Assembly: GCF_913777995.1 (NCBI RefSeq)
Contig: NZ_CAJYVE010000047.1
Span: 1 to 56,821, forward strand
Length of the DNA: 56,821 nucleotides
Reading direction: 5' to 3'
DNA from: an uncultured Pseudomonas sp.
GTDB lineage: Bacteria > Pseudomonadota > Gammaproteobacteria > Pseudomonadales > Pseudomonadaceae
Shown here: piece after piece, positions 35,748 through 44,490 of the stretch
Layout of the letters: the number at the start of each line of letters is the position of its first letter
Position numbering within the stretch: the first letter of the stretch is position 1
Notes under the pieces: generated by a model
Told to the model about the DNA's origin: nothing
Databases searched by the model: none
What the model saw: only the letters and a program-made list of their open reading frames with translations
Translations under genes and position numbers: made by a program

Positions 35748-35779
35748 AAACCCCGTGAGTTCAGGCTCGCGGGGTTTTT
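35748..35779 (+). terminator. Rho-independent terminator of tRNA-Ser
   Basis: CCCCGTGAG/CTCGCGGGG (one G-T pair) with a short loop and TTTTT follows the tRNA directly. Confidence 0.92.
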
Positions 35780-36051
35780 CGTTTGTGGCGGATTTTTCCG
35801 CGCGCTCCTCAGTCACGCCATGGTTGGCAATTTTCAGGCGCCAATCGGCTGACGAAACTTCTCGTTAGTTACAGGCAGCCAGCAACTTTAGAATACCGGC
35901 GGTGCGTACGATTTTATTGTCGGACAGTTCTGTCGCGGTATTTAAAGGTGGGCGGTATGAAGCGGGTTTTCATCGCTAAGTTTTCAACCCCATTCAGGCT
36001 CGGTAAGTTTCGCGAACGTATTGAAAACTGTCGCTCAGCAATTCTGAGGCT

Positions 36052-36197
36052 CTAGGTTTTGTACGAAAAGTCGGCGAGCGAAGGTCAGGCAAGGCAAAAA
36101 CAGGCGAGGAAGCGGAGTTTACTGGAGTAAATGAGCATTCCGAGTCTGTTTTTAACGCAGCATGGCCGAGCGCAGGCACTTTTCGTACAAAACCTAG
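36052..36197. mobile_element. 138-bp MITE-like element with 4-bp CTAG target duplication
   Basis: Two 16-base perfect terminal inverted repeats (GTTTTGTACGAAAAGT at 36056 and its complement ending at 36193) enclose 138 bp and are flanked by CTAG on both sides. There are inner inverted repeats as well (AAAAACAG/CTGTTTTT and TTTACT/AGTAAA at the centre), so the whole element can fold into one hairpin. It has no coding capacity. CTAG duplication is typical of IS5-group transposases, which suggests mobilisation in trans by such an element. CTAG is self-complementary, so it could belong to the repeat instead. Confidence 0.75.
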
Positions 36198-36224
36198 GTC
36201 GGCCATGTAAGCCGACCTGTTTTT
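36196..36224. terminator. Terminator hairpin abutting the MITE-like element
   Basis: AGGTCGGC/GCCGACCT with a seven-base loop is followed by GTTTTT on the plus strand. On the minus strand, downstream of the receptor gene ending at 36235, the T run is supplied by the terminal repeat of the adjacent element. Confidence 0.75.
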
Positions 36225-36234
36225 CGGAATGAGA

Positions 36235-37266
36235 TCAAGGCAACCGCTGTTCGATCACACCCAGCCAGCCCATGCCCGGATAAGTTTCGAAGCCGGGTGT
36301 CAGTGAATAGCCCTGGATGCTGTTCTGCGCCAGGGTGCTGTAGCCGGTCTTCTGGTCCGGCCGGGTCTTGAGCTCGATACTCTGCCCCAGCGGAGCCTGC
36401 GGGTCCGAGCTGGCAATGATCCGGTGGCTGGCATCGACCATCATCACTCGCGTGCGTGGTCGCTCCTCGTCGCTCAGGCGCACGCCATTGATCACCGAGT
36501 CCGACTGGTTCTTCCAGTCGAAGAAGATTCCAATGACACCGACCGCCGACGAGTGCTTGCTGGCATTGCTGCGCACGGCGGCGCTGAATGCACAGGTCTG
36601 CGAGCCATTGAGCAGGGGCTCCGCTGACACTTCACCCGCAAAGTACTGGTCGCCTGAGCTGTGCCGTATGGCCTGCTTGAACCAGGGGGTCTCGCTGACG
36701 TTGGCGCCGATCACCTTGCCGAAGGTATCGGGCCGGCCGGAGGCGATCACGGTGCCCGTGGTATCGGCCACCCAGATGTCGAGGTACACCGTGTAGCTGT
36801 CGAGGATGACCCCCAGGCGCTCGCTGCAGTGGGCGCGGCTCTGCGGCGTTGGGTTGGTCAGGGCGTCGACCAGCGAGGCATCGGTGGCCCACCAGCGCAC
36901 GTCGCAGGTGCGTTCGTACAAGTTGCGGTCAATGATTTCGATCAGGTTCAGTGCCAGGTCGGCCAGCCGTTGTCCCCGCACATCGAAGCACATGCCCTGG
37001 CCCAGCTCGGTCAGTTCGTTGACGGCAGCTTGCAGGTCTTGCGTCAGGCCGCTGGCAATTCTGGAAATCTGTTCGGAGATGTTCTTCACTTCTTCGGCAA
37101 CCACGGCAAAACCTTGCCCGGCTTTGCCTGCGTGGGCCGCTTCGATCAATGCATTGATCGCCAGCAATCGAGTTTGACGGGTAATCAGTTGTATATCGCT
37201 GACGCCACGAGTCGCGAGCGACTCCACTTCACGCGACAGGGTCACAATCCGTTCGGGCTCGATCAT
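36235..37266 (-). CDS. Soluble receptor-like protein: short MCP signalling segment plus C-terminal Cache domain
   Basis: A 343-residue protein without any membrane helix. Residues ~1-80 carry a truncated chemoreceptor signalling hairpin (RQTRLLAINALIEAAHAGKAGQGFAVVAEEVKNIS), the CheA/CheW contact tip of MCPs. After a conserved linker (RGQRLADLALNLIEIIDRNLYERTCDVRWWATD) comes a Cache-type sensor (YLDIWVADTTGTVIASGR, WFKQAIRHSSGDQYF). This order is the reverse of a normal MCP, and the signalling part is about a third of usual length. It may be a cytoplasmic sensor that works through the chemotaxis core or by itself. The ATG at 37266 has only a weak site (GAAG). The region upstream shows no missing N-terminal part. 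Confidence 0.82.
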   Translation of the reverse strand: MIEPERIVTLSREVESLATRGVSDIQLITRQTRLLAINALIEAAHAGKAGQGFAVVAEEVKNISEQISRIASGLTQDLQAAVNELTELGQGMCFDVRGQRLADLALNLIEIIDRNLYERTCDVRWWATDASLVDALTNPTPQSRAHCSERLGVILDSYTVYLDIWVADTTGTVIASGRPDTFGKVIGANVSETPWFKQAIRHSSGDQYFAGEVSAEPLLNGSQTCAFSAAVRSNASKHSSAVGVIGIFFDWKNQSDSVINGVRLSDEERPRTRVMMVDASHRIIASSDPQAPLGQSIELKTRPDQKTGYSTLAQNSIQGYSLTPGFETYPGMGWLGVIEQRLP

Positions 37267-37874
37267 TTTCTTTATGCTTCAATAAGTTGTAGTTGGCGGC
37301 AGCCGATGCACTGTAATTGTGCAGAAAAGAGCGAGTGGCATCATTATTATTCATAGGCCTGGAAGTCTGTGCTTCCTGTTTTAATTGCTGTTTTTCGCCG
37401 TGCCCTCGACTTCGCTAATGTAGTTTTTAAGGTCATTAGCCTGCAAGTATTCCTTCCTTTTGTTTGAAAAGTATTACTGCTGGGATTTCATCCTGTGGTC
37501 TGTGCGAGTGAGCGCCCGATCGCCTGCCTATTTTGTGAGGGGCACTCTAATGGCTCTAGTCCGGGGCGAACCGAGATGCGCTCGATCACTCGTCATGAGT
37601 ATGCAGACGAAAAGGCGCCGAGTGGAACCTGAGCAGGCTTCCGTGCCCCACCTACCGCCATGCCCGGTCTTTGGTCTGCAAGGCGCCTGGTGTGCGATAC
37701 GAGGCGAGTCGCTGTTCTTGCAACAGCCTTCGCTTGCATGTCATCAGGCTTGTCTATTCTTGGTGCAGGTGCTGACGTCAGGTTGGGAAAATTCATAGCC
37801 GACGAGAAGCGCCATTCATTGCCCGTCGCGTGTGCGGCTTGGGCTCAGTTTCGATGTATGCCAAGGAGTTGCAG
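37267..37874. other. 608-base intergenic region without a supported gene
   Basis: The first ~200 bases are AT-rich and probably hold the receptor-gene promoter. Short frames exist on both strands (37460-37798 and 37593-37796), but neither has a good ribosome binding site or a recognisable product. I see no repeat or RNA signature. Confidence 0.5.
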
Positions 37875-38339
37875 ATGAGCGATGCAGAGCAAACCGCGCA
37901 GGCGCCAGACCAGGGTTACCAGCAGTTGATCGCCCAGTTCCAGGCCCAGGGGCGGCAGATCGACTGGTTGCTGCAGTGGCTGGTGAAGTTCGTGGTCAAT
38001 ACCAAGGTCGAGCTGGGCGTAACCCTCTCGGTCGGCGGCAATCTGATTTCCGGCCATCTGATTGGGCATGACGCCTATTTCGAGCAACTGGCTGATGACC
38101 TGGCCGCGCCGTTCGGCCAGTTTCACAATGGCACCGACCAATCGATGAAAGAGATGATCCTGTCGTTCAAGCCCGGTGAACTCGCCGAGGATGACAACCA
38201 CGCCTTTCATTTCATTCATCTGCGGGACTGCAAGACCTATTCTTCGGATCAGAGTCCGATCTGCGAGAACGGTGTGCTATGGCGGGGCCGCATCGCGGCG
38301 GTGGAAGGCTTCAGCATCGGGCGTATCGTGACGCACTGA
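37875..38339 (+). CDS. GvpU-like protein
   Basis: A 154-residue cytoplasmic protein similar, as far as I can recall, to the gas vesicle accessory protein GvpU. The supporting stretch is IDWLLQWLVKFVVN followed by VELGVTLSVGGNLISGHLIG and DAYFEQLADD. It has no signal peptide. AAGGAG lies seven bases before the ATG at 37875. No gvpA or other gas vesicle gene is in the window, so buoyancy is very unlikely and the protein probably has another role, perhaps self-association or chaperone-like. It is followed by three hairpins in the 391-base gap before maeA. The family call is from memory of the motif and could be wrong. Confidence 0.55.
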   Translation: MSDAEQTAQAPDQGYQQLIAQFQAQGRQIDWLLQWLVKFVVNTKVELGVTLSVGGNLISGHLIGHDAYFEQLADDLAAPFGQFHNGTDQSMKEMILSFKPGELAEDDNHAFHFIHLRDCKTYSSDQSPICENGVLWRGRIAAVEGFSIGRIVTH

Positions 38340-38362
38340 GTCGCCGTCAAGCGGACAAAGAA

Positions 38363-38497
38363 AAGCCCGCCGATGGGGGAGCGGGCTTAAGTTCACACTT
38401 GGGAGCGACTTCACGATGCAACATTGGCTGTGAAAACTTCGTGAAGTCGCCAGCACCGCCTGCATCTTTTTTCAGGCCGGCGTCGTTCGAGACGCCG
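38363..38497 (+). other. Cluster of three hairpins between the GvpU-like gene and maeA
   Basis: AAGCCCGC/GCGGGCTT (38363-38388, a terminator-like stem with only a short T tail) is followed by GCGACTTCACG/CGTGAAGTCGC (38405-38450, eleven perfect pairs), a TTTTTT run at 38467-38472 and CGGCGTC/GACGCCG (38478-38497). The region could be a 3' end with nested terminators or a small RNA. The remaining bases to 38730 show no other feature. Confidence 0.45.
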
Positions 38498-38730
38498 ATC
38501 ACCTGGCCGTCCTCGGGCGGTCATGAGGGGCTGGCAGGATGAATGGCTAAATAATGTCGTTTTCTCGCGACAAAATGTCGCGCCGCACCATAGGGCGAGT
38601 AATATATGCGCCCATCACCGATTGCTCCGGTATGGCCTGAGATCACTGGCACGAAAAATCGAATAGAAACGCCAGGTTGTACGCCCCGGTCTTGTACAGA
38701 ATCAATGAGAGACGAAAAGGCGAAGAAGAG

Positions 38731-40422
38731 ATGACCAACACCACCCGTCCGCTTTACATTTCCTACGCGGGCCCATCCCTGCTCGAAATGCCCCTGCTGA
38801 ACAAGGGCAGTGCGTTCACACCGCAAGAGCGTATCGATTTCAACCTCATCGGCCTGCTGCCGCAGAACGTGGAAACCATCGAAGAACAGGTGACCCGGGT
38901 CTACAGCCAGTATCAGCAGTGCGCCAGCAACCTGGACAAGCACATTTACCTGCGCTCGATCCAGGACAACAACGAGACCCTGTTCTTCCGCCTGCTGGAC
39001 GCGCATCTGGAAGAGATGCTGCCGATCATCTATACCCCCACCGTGGGCCAGGCCTGCCAGGAATTCTCCAAGATCTACCGCACCCATCGCGGTCTGTTCA
39101 TTTCCTATCCTGACCGCGACCGCATCGACGACATCCTGCGCAGCGCCACCAAGGACCGTATCAAGGTCATCGTGGTCACCGACAGCGAGCGTATCCTCGG
39201 CCTGGGTGACCAGGGCATCGGCGGCATGGGCATCCCGATCGGCAAGCTGTCGCTGTACACCGCCTGTGGTGGCATCAGCCCGGCCTACACCCTGCCCATC
39301 GTGCTGGATGTCGGCACCAACAACCAAGAACTGCTCGACGACCCGATGTACATGGGCTGGCGCCACGAGCGCGTGACCGGCCAGGAGTACCAGGACTTCG
39401 TCGCACTGTTCATCGAGGCCGTGCAGCGCCGCTGGCCGGACGTCCTGCTGCAGTTCGAAGACTTCGCCCAGGCCAACGCCATGCCGTTGCTGGACAAGTA
39501 CCGCGACGAGCTGTGCTGCTTCAACGACGACATCCAGGGCACCGCGTCGGTGGCCGTGGGCACGTTGCTGGCGGCCTGCAAGGCCAAGCAGGAAAGCCTG
39601 GGCCAGCAGAAGGTGGTGTTCCTGGGCGCGGGTTCGGCGGGTTGCGGTATCGCCGAGCACATCATCGCCGCCATGCAGGTCGAAGGCCTGAGCGAAGCCG
39701 AGGCGCGCAAGCGCATCTTCATGGTCGACCGTTTCGGCCTGCTCACCGAAGGCATGGACAACCTGCTGGACTTCCAGAAACGCCTGGCGCAACCGGCTGC
39801 CGACGTGGCTGGCTGGGCGACGGGTGGCGAGTCCTACGCGTCCCTGCTGGACGTGGTCAGCCACGCGGGGGCCACCGTGCTGATCGGCGTGTCCGGCCAG
39901 CGTGGCCTGTTCAGCGAAGCGGTGATCCGCGAGCTGCACAAGCACTGCCCGCAACCGCTGGTGATGCCGCTGTCCAACCCGACTTCCAAGGTCGAGGCGA
40001 CTCCCGAGGAAATCCTCACCTGGACCAACGGCCAGGCCCTGGTCGCCACCGGCAGCCCGTTCGCACCGGTGAGCATCAACGGTCGCACCGTGCACATCGC
40101 CCAGTGCAACAACTCCTACATCTTCCCCGGTATCGGTCTGGGCGTAGTGGCCTGCAAGGCGTCGCGCATTACCGACCGGATGCTGATGGCCGCTTCCAAC
40201 GCGCTGGCCGAGTGCTCGCCGATGGTGACCGGGGAGGGCGACGCCGTACTGCCGCCGCTCAAGGACATCCAGCAGGTCAGCCGCAAGATCGCCCTGGCGG
40301 TGGCCAAGGAAGCGCAGGCCGAAGGTCTGGCGCTGGAAACCTCCGAAGAGCATCTGCTCGACGCCATCGAGCGCAACTTCTGGGTGCCCGAGTACCGTAG
40401 CTACCGTCGTCGTTCCAACTGA
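38731..40422 (+). CDS. maeA: NAD-dependent malic enzyme
   Basis: A 563-residue oxidative decarboxylase converting malate to pyruvate and CO2 with NAD. The start is the ATG at 38731 ([26 protein letters not shown]), preceded by GAAGAAGAG; the frame above is not coding. The catalytic Tyr lies in PIIYTPTVG and the lysine in [18 protein letters not shown]. The metal site is in FEDFAQANA and the nucleotide fold in [16 protein letters not shown]. Length matches the large SfcA-type enzyme rather than the PTA-fused MaeB. It is transcribed alone. Confidence 0.95.
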   Translation: MTNTTRPLYISYAGPSLLEMPLLNKGSAFTPQERIDFNLIGLLPQNVETIEEQVTRVYSQYQQCASNLDKHIYLRSIQDNNETLFFRLLDAHLEEMLPIIYTPTVGQACQEFSKIYRTHRGLFISYPDRDRIDDILRSATKDRIKVIVVTDSERILGLGDQGIGGMGIPIGKLSLYTACGGISPAYTLPIVLDVGTNNQELLDDPMYMGWRHERVTGQEYQDFVALFIEAVQRRWPDVLLQFEDFAQANAMPLLDKYRDELCCFNDDIQGTASVAVGTLLAACKAKQESLGQQKVVFLGAGSAGCGIAEHIIAAMQVEGLSEAEARKRIFMVDRFGLLTEGMDNLLDFQKRLAQPAADVAGWATGGESYASLLDVVSHAGATVLIGVSGQRGLFSEAVIRELHKHCPQPLVMPLSNPTSKVEATPEEILTWTNGQALVATGSPFAPVSINGRTVHIAQCNNSYIFPGIGLGVVACKASRITDRMLMAASNALAECSPMVTGEGDAVLPPLKDIQQVSRKIALAVAKEAQAEGLALETSEEHLLDAIERNFWVPEYRSYRRRSN

Positions 40423-40431
40423 TCGACCCTC

Positions 40432-40458
40432 GCCGGAGCGCCGTCAGCGCGCTCCGGC
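40432..40458 (+). terminator. GC hairpin after maeA, no T run
   Basis: GCCGGAGCG/CGCTCCGGC forms nine pairs around a nine-base loop, ten bases after the maeA stop. There is no U tract, so terminator function is tentative. Confidence 0.45.
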
Positions 40459-40570
40459 ACCTCTGGCCATCGGCCAGCTCAGATGAAGATCCGCCAAAGA
40501 CTTGCAGCCCGGCGCGCGTCAAGCGGCGCTGGCGATATATACTGCGCGCCATTATCCAAGGGAGAGCCTT

Positions 40571-41689
40571 GTGGCCATCGATATTCACTGGGTCCGCGAC
40601 GACGACAGCCTCGCCCGCCAATGTGCACACTGGCAGTCGCTGCCATTCATCGCCCTCGACACCGAGTTCATGCGGGTCGACACCTTCTATCCGATTGCCG
40701 GCCTGTTGCAGGTCGGTTATGCCAATGACGCCTGGCTGATCGATCCGTTGCTGATCGAAGACTGGCGGCCCCTGGCCAGGCTGCTGGAAGACAGCTCGGT
40801 CACCAAGGTGCTGCATGCCTGCAGCGAAGACCTCGAGGTCCTGCTGCGCCTCACCGGCAGCCTGCCGGTGCCGCTGTTCGACACCCAGCTGGCTGCTGGC
40901 TACCTGAACATTGGTTTCTCGATGGGCTATTCACGCCTGGTACAGGCGGTGCTGGACATCGAGCTGCCCAAGGCCGAGACCCGCTCCGACTGGCTACAGC
41001 GGCCATTGTCCGAAACCCAGATCAGCTACGCGGCCGAAGATGCCGTGCATCTGGCCGAGCTGTTCGAGCGGCTGCGGGTGCGCCTGTCCGAGGAAAAACA
41101 GGCGTGGTTGCTGGAAGACGGCGCCGAACTGGTGGCCAACCTGCGTCGCGAGAGTGACCCGCGCGAGGCCTATCGCGACACCAAGCTGGCCTGGAAGCTG
41201 TCGCGCCAGCAACTGGCGGTGCTGCGGGAGCTGTGCGCCTGGCGTGAGCAGCAGGCCCGGGCGCGCAATCAGCCGCGCAATCGTATCCTGCGTGAGCAGT
41301 CGCTGTGGCCGCTGGCCCGCACCCAGCCGGACAACCTCACGGCACTGGCGCGTATCGAAGACATGCACCCGCGCACCGTGCGCCAGGATGGCGAGTTCCT
41401 GCTGCAACTGATCGCCGGCGCAGCCAGGCAACCGGCGCAGCAGTGGCCCGAGCCGCTGCCCGAGCCGTTGCCCATCGAAGCTTCCGGCATCCTCAAGTCG
41501 CTGCGCGCCATCGGCCAGCAGTACGCCGAACGCCTGGACATGGCGCCGGAGCTGATGCTGCGCAAGAAAACCCTGGAGCAGCTGCTCAAGAGCGGTTTCC
41601 CCCAGGGGCCTTACCAATTGCCCGACTCACTGCGTGGCTGGCGCCGTGAGCTGATGGGCCAGGCATTGCTCGACAGCCTGGCCAATTGA
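40571..41689 (+). CDS. rnd: Ribonuclease D
   Basis: A 372-residue 3'-5' exoribonuclease for tRNA and small-RNA 3' maturation. It starts at GTG, with GGGAGAG eight bases upstream. The DEDD exonuclease residues begin with D30 and E32 ([16 protein letters not shown]), and later ones lie in [11 protein letters not shown] and [10 protein letters not shown]. An HRDC helical domain follows ([18 protein letters not shown]). Eleven bases after its stop comes the YcgL-family gene with TTG start; the pair is conserved in gammaproteobacteria. Confidence 0.96.
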   Translation: MAIDIHWVRDDDSLARQCAHWQSLPFIALDTEFMRVDTFYPIAGLLQVGYANDAWLIDPLLIEDWRPLARLLEDSSVTKVLHACSEDLEVLLRLTGSLPVPLFDTQLAAGYLNIGFSMGYSRLVQAVLDIELPKAETRSDWLQRPLSETQISYAAEDAVHLAELFERLRVRLSEEKQAWLLEDGAELVANLRRESDPREAYRDTKLAWKLSRQQLAVLRELCAWREQQARARNQPRNRILREQSLWPLARTQPDNLTALARIEDMHPRTVRQDGEFLLQLIAGAARQPAQQWPEPLPEPLPIEASGILKSLRAIGQQYAERLDMAPELMLRKKTLEQLLKSGFPQGPYQLPDSLRGWRRELMGQALLDSLAN

Positions 41690-41700
41690 GGAGAACAGCC

Positions 41701-41994
41701 TTGAAACGTATCTGCTCCATCTACCGCAGCCCGAAAAAGAACGAAATGTACCTGTACGTGCTCAAGAGCGACGTGCTGACCCGCGTGCCCGAGGGCCTGC
41801 TGACGGTCTTTGGCACCCCGCAACACGCCTTCGACCTGGTCCTGACCCCGGAGCGCAAGCTGGCCCGTGAGGACATCGCCAAGGTGCTGGAGAACCTCGA
41901 CAACCAGGGTTACCACCTGCAGATGCCGCCGCCTGAAGACGAGTACATCGAACACCTGCCTGAAGAGCTGCTGCGTCGCAACGACCCGGCATGA
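41701..41994 (+). CDS. YcgL domain-containing protein
   Basis: A 97-residue protein of the YcgL family, function unknown. It starts at TTG with GAGGAGAAC upstream (41688-41696). The family core is [17 protein letters not shown] at the N-terminus, then [12 protein letters not shown] and [13 protein letters not shown]. It is coupled to rnd and is followed by a 91-base gap before the hydroxyacid dehydrogenase gene. Confidence 0.92.
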   Translation: MKRICSIYRSPKKNEMYLYVLKSDVLTRVPEGLLTVFGTPQHAFDLVLTPERKLAREDIAKVLENLDNQGYHLQMPPPEDEYIEHLPEELLRRNDPA

Positions 41995-42085
41995 TTTCAC
42001 CTGCTCCCGGCACCCGTGCGGCGCCGGTCGAGCGAGGCTTCCCATTCCCGTTTGCCAGACGTCTAAGTCTCCCCGGATTGCCCGC

Positions 42086-43018
42086 ATGCGCGTTCTGATC
42101 GCCGAACATGATTACCTTCTCTACACCCGTCTGCTGCAGGAAGCCGCACCCGATATCGAAATTCTCAGCAGCGGCGACTCCGCGCAGCTGGCGGCGATGG
42201 CCCCTCAAGCGCAGGTCTGGCTGGGCCAGCCCGACCTGCTGGCCAGCCTGCTGCTGCAGGGCAGCAAGCCGCAATGGATACAGTCCACCTGGGCCGGGAT
42301 CACCCCGCTGCTGGACGAGCGCCTGCCGCGTGATTACCGGCTGAGCCGGGCGGTGGGCATCTTCGGCCAGGTGATGGCCGAATACATGCTCACCTACATG
42401 CTCGGGCACGAACGTGAGGTCCTGGCCCGCTTGATGAGCCAGGTCGAGCGCAAGTGGGACAACCGTCCGGGCCAGAGCCTGGCCGGGCGCAAGGTGCTGA
42501 TCGTCGGCACCGGTGACATCGGTCGCAGCGTGGCGCAGTTCCTCAGGCCGTTCGGCGTGCAACTGTATGGCGTGGCGTCCACGGCGCGTGAGGAGCAGGG
42601 GTTCGAACAGGTGGTCAGCCTGCAGGACATGCCCGAGCTGCTCGGTGACATGGATTACGTCATCAACCTGCTGCCCAATACCCCCCAGACCCATGACCTT
42701 TACGATGCACGACTGTTTGCGTGCTTCAAGCCCACGGCGCTGTTCATCAATGCCGGGCGGGGTGTCGCGGTGGTCGACGCAGACCTGGTGGCGGCGTTGA
42801 AGGATGGCCTGCTGGCCGGTGCGGTGATCGATGTCTGCCGCCAGGAGCCGCTGCCGCAGCGGCATCCGTTCTGGACCGCCTATGGCCTGCTGCTGACCGG
42901 GCACAGCTCGGCGCCGACCTCGCCGGCGGCCATGACCGGACTGTTCCTGAACAATCTGCGAGCCTTTCAGGCCGGTGAAACGCTGCGCGGCGAGGTGGAC
43001 TTCAGCAAGGGCTACTGA
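42086..43018 (+). CDS. D-2-hydroxyacid dehydrogenase family protein
   Basis: A 310-residue NAD(P)-dependent dehydrogenase of the glyoxylate/hydroxypyruvate reductase type (GhrA/YcdW-like). The Rossmann motif is GTGDIGRSVAQFL near residue 138, the catalytic region NAGRGVAVVDADLV holds the Arg, and the catalytic His is in LLTGHSSAPT. The substrate, probably a small 2-oxo acid, cannot be fixed. The ATG at 42086 lacks a strong ribosome binding site. The gene is convergent with the nitroreductase gene, and the gap holds REP sequences and the 140-bp repeat. Confidence 0.9.
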   Translation: MRVLIAEHDYLLYTRLLQEAAPDIEILSSGDSAQLAAMAPQAQVWLGQPDLLASLLLQGSKPQWIQSTWAGITPLLDERLPRDYRLSRAVGIFGQVMAEYMLTYMLGHEREVLARLMSQVERKWDNRPGQSLAGRKVLIVGTGDIGRSVAQFLRPFGVQLYGVASTAREEQGFEQVVSLQDMPELLGDMDYVINLLPNTPQTHDLYDARLFACFKPTALFINAGRGVAVVDADLVAALKDGLLAGAVIDVCRQEPLPQRHPFWTAYGLLLTGHSSAPTSPAAMTGLFLNNLRAFQAGETLRGEVDFSKGY

Positions 43019-43048
43019 GCCAGCCTTCTGCAGGAACGGCTTCAGCCG

Positions 43049-43188
43049 CAATACTGGCCAGTTAGACCGGGTAGCGGCTTCAGCCGCGAAGCGACCTCCT
43101 GTTCACAACAGATTCAGTGAATTTCCTGGCCCTTTCGCGGCTAAAGCCGCTCCCACCGGGCCACATGCCGCTTAAGCGAACAGTATTG
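43049..43188. repeat. 140-bp dispersed repeat, copy A, with CAATACTG inverted ends inside REP sequence
   Basis: The element runs from CAATACTG to CAGTATTG and is about 93% identical to a second copy at 56424-56566. Inside are REP-like palindromic pieces (GCGGCTTCAGCCGC, TTTCGCGGCTAAAGCCGC). REP fragments also flank it (CGGCTTCAGCCG to 43048 and GGCTTCAGCCGCGAA from 43188), and another follows at 43209-43225. The gap 43019-43245 between convergent genes is entirely made of this material. Confidence 0.85.
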
Positions 43189-43245
43189 GCTTCAGCCGCG
43201 AAAAGAGTCTCGGCTGAAGCCGGTCCCGCAGGGCCGTAATGCACC

Positions 43246-43839
43246 TTACAGGCTGAAATCACCCTCGGCGGCCAGTTCCTTGACCGGGCGCCGCGGGCTC
43301 GGGGCTTCGCGGCCTTGCAGATACTCCGGCAGGCTGGCCTTGTCGCCGGCCTTGCCGACGGCGATCACCGCGTGAATGGCGTACTCGTCGGGAATCTTCA
43401 GCTCGCGGCGCGTCAGGTCCTGGTCGAACCCGGCCATGCCATGGGTATGCCAGCCACTGAGGCTGGCCTGCAGGGCAAACAGGCCCCAGGCCGAGCCGGT
43501 GTCGAAGGTGTGCCACAGTGCCGGGCTCTCTTCGCTGGCGCCGGGTGCTACGAAGGTGGTCTTGGAGATGACCACGACCAGCGCCGAGGCATGCTGCGCC
43601 CAGCTGCGGTTGAATTCGTTCAACAGGCCCAGGTAACGCTCCCAGCTCGGGGTGCCACGACGCGCATAGAGAAAGCGCCAGGGCTGCGAGTTGTAGGCCG
43701 AAGGCGCCCAACGCGCGGCTTCGATGAAGCTGAGCAGGGTTTCTTGCGCAATCGGCGCGTCGCTGAATGCGCGCGGCGACCAGCGCTGGGTGAATTGCGG
43801 GTGGATTTCGAAATCGGTTACGCGAGGATTGGTGCTCAT
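43246..43839 (-). CDS. Nitroreductase family protein
   Basis: A 197-residue FMN oxidoreductase-fold protein. The flavin phosphate-binding start is RWSPRAFSDAPI, and AARWAPSAYNSQPWRFLY is the classic nitroreductase signature. LFALQASLSGWHTHGMAGF and a C-terminal HAVIAVGKAGD follow. Members reduce nitro groups, quinones or other electron-poor compounds with NAD(P)H; the native substrate is unknown. GACAGCC precedes the ATG at 43839 with no strong site. It is divergent from the YcgN-like gene. Confidence 0.9.
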   Translation of the reverse strand: MSTNPRVTDFEIHPQFTQRWSPRAFSDAPIAQETLLSFIEAARWAPSAYNSQPWRFLYARRGTPSWERYLGLLNEFNRSWAQHASALVVVISKTTFVAPGASEESPALWHTFDTGSAWGLFALQASLSGWHTHGMAGFDQDLTRRELKIPDEYAIHAVIAVGKAGDKASLPEYLQGREAPSPRRPVKELAAEGDFSL

Positions 43840-44038
43840 GGCTGTCCCGTGAGTGAACGATTGAAGGGCATGGCTTGGATGGGCCGTGGTCGGCAGGCAT
43901 CGGAAGGGGGAAACCAGCCAAAGCTACTGCGACAAGACGTCACTGACAAGCGGCACGAACGACGACCAGCCCTTGGCCCGCTGCACACATGCCACTAGAC
44001 TGGCGGCCTTTTCACGCACCGGATTCACTGCCCGCGCC

Positions 44039-44485
44039 ATGACCTCCGCCGACCCCTTCTGGACTCGCAAGACGCTCGACCAACTCAGCCCGCAGGAATG
44101 GGAATCGTTATGCGACGGCTGCGGCTTGTGCTGCCTGCAGAAGCTCGAGGACGAGGAAGACAACAGTGTCTATTACACGCGTATCGCCTGTCGGCTGCTG
44201 GACCTGAAGACCTGCCGTTGCAGCGATTACCCCAATCGCCGCGAGAAGGTGCCGGACTGCATCCAGCTTACGCCGGGCCAGGCAGAGTCATTCAAGTGGC
44301 TGCCACCGACCTGCGGCTACCGCCTGGTCAGCGAAGGCAAGGACCTTCCGGCATGGCACCACTTGGTCAGCGGCGACCCGAAAGCGGTGCACCGCAAGCG
44401 CATCTCCCAGTCCGGTCGCATGCTCAGTGAAGACAGCGTGCCCGAGGATGACTGGGAGGATTACCTGATCTTCCGCGCCGGCTGA
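44039..44485 (+). CDS. YcgN family cysteine-cluster protein
   Basis: A 148-residue protein of the YcgN/YkgJ type. A cysteine cluster C-x2-C-x2-CC ([11 protein letters not shown], near residues 28-35), then [19 protein letters not shown] and PTCGYRL suggest a metal or iron-sulfur centre. The function is unknown. The start is the ATG at 44039 ([11 protein letters not shown]); the frame above it overlaps the nitroreductase promoter and is not coding. It ends five bases from the stop of the convergent DUF2892 gene. Confidence 0.9.
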   Translation: MTSADPFWTRKTLDQLSPQEWESLCDGCGLCCLQKLEDEEDNSVYYTRIACRLLDLKTCRCSDYPNRREKVPDCIQLTPGQAESFKWLPPTCGYRLVSEGKDLPAWHHLVSGDPKAVHRKRISQSGRMLSEDSVPEDDWEDYLIFRAG

Positions 44486-44490
44486 GGGGG

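Noticed and set aside
35651-36234. tRNA-Ser as the attachment site of an integrated island
   Set aside because: No integrase gene and no repeat of the tRNA 3' end was seen downstream. The adjacent element is a small MITE with a CTAG duplication instead.
37460-37798. 112-residue plus-strand frame and an overlapping 67-residue minus-strand frame (37593-37796)
   Set aside because: They lack good ribosome binding sites and recognisable sequence. They overlap each other on opposite strands, so neither could be supported.
37875-38339. Gas vesicle formation
   Set aside because: Only one GvpU-like gene is present, with no GvpA structural protein in the window.
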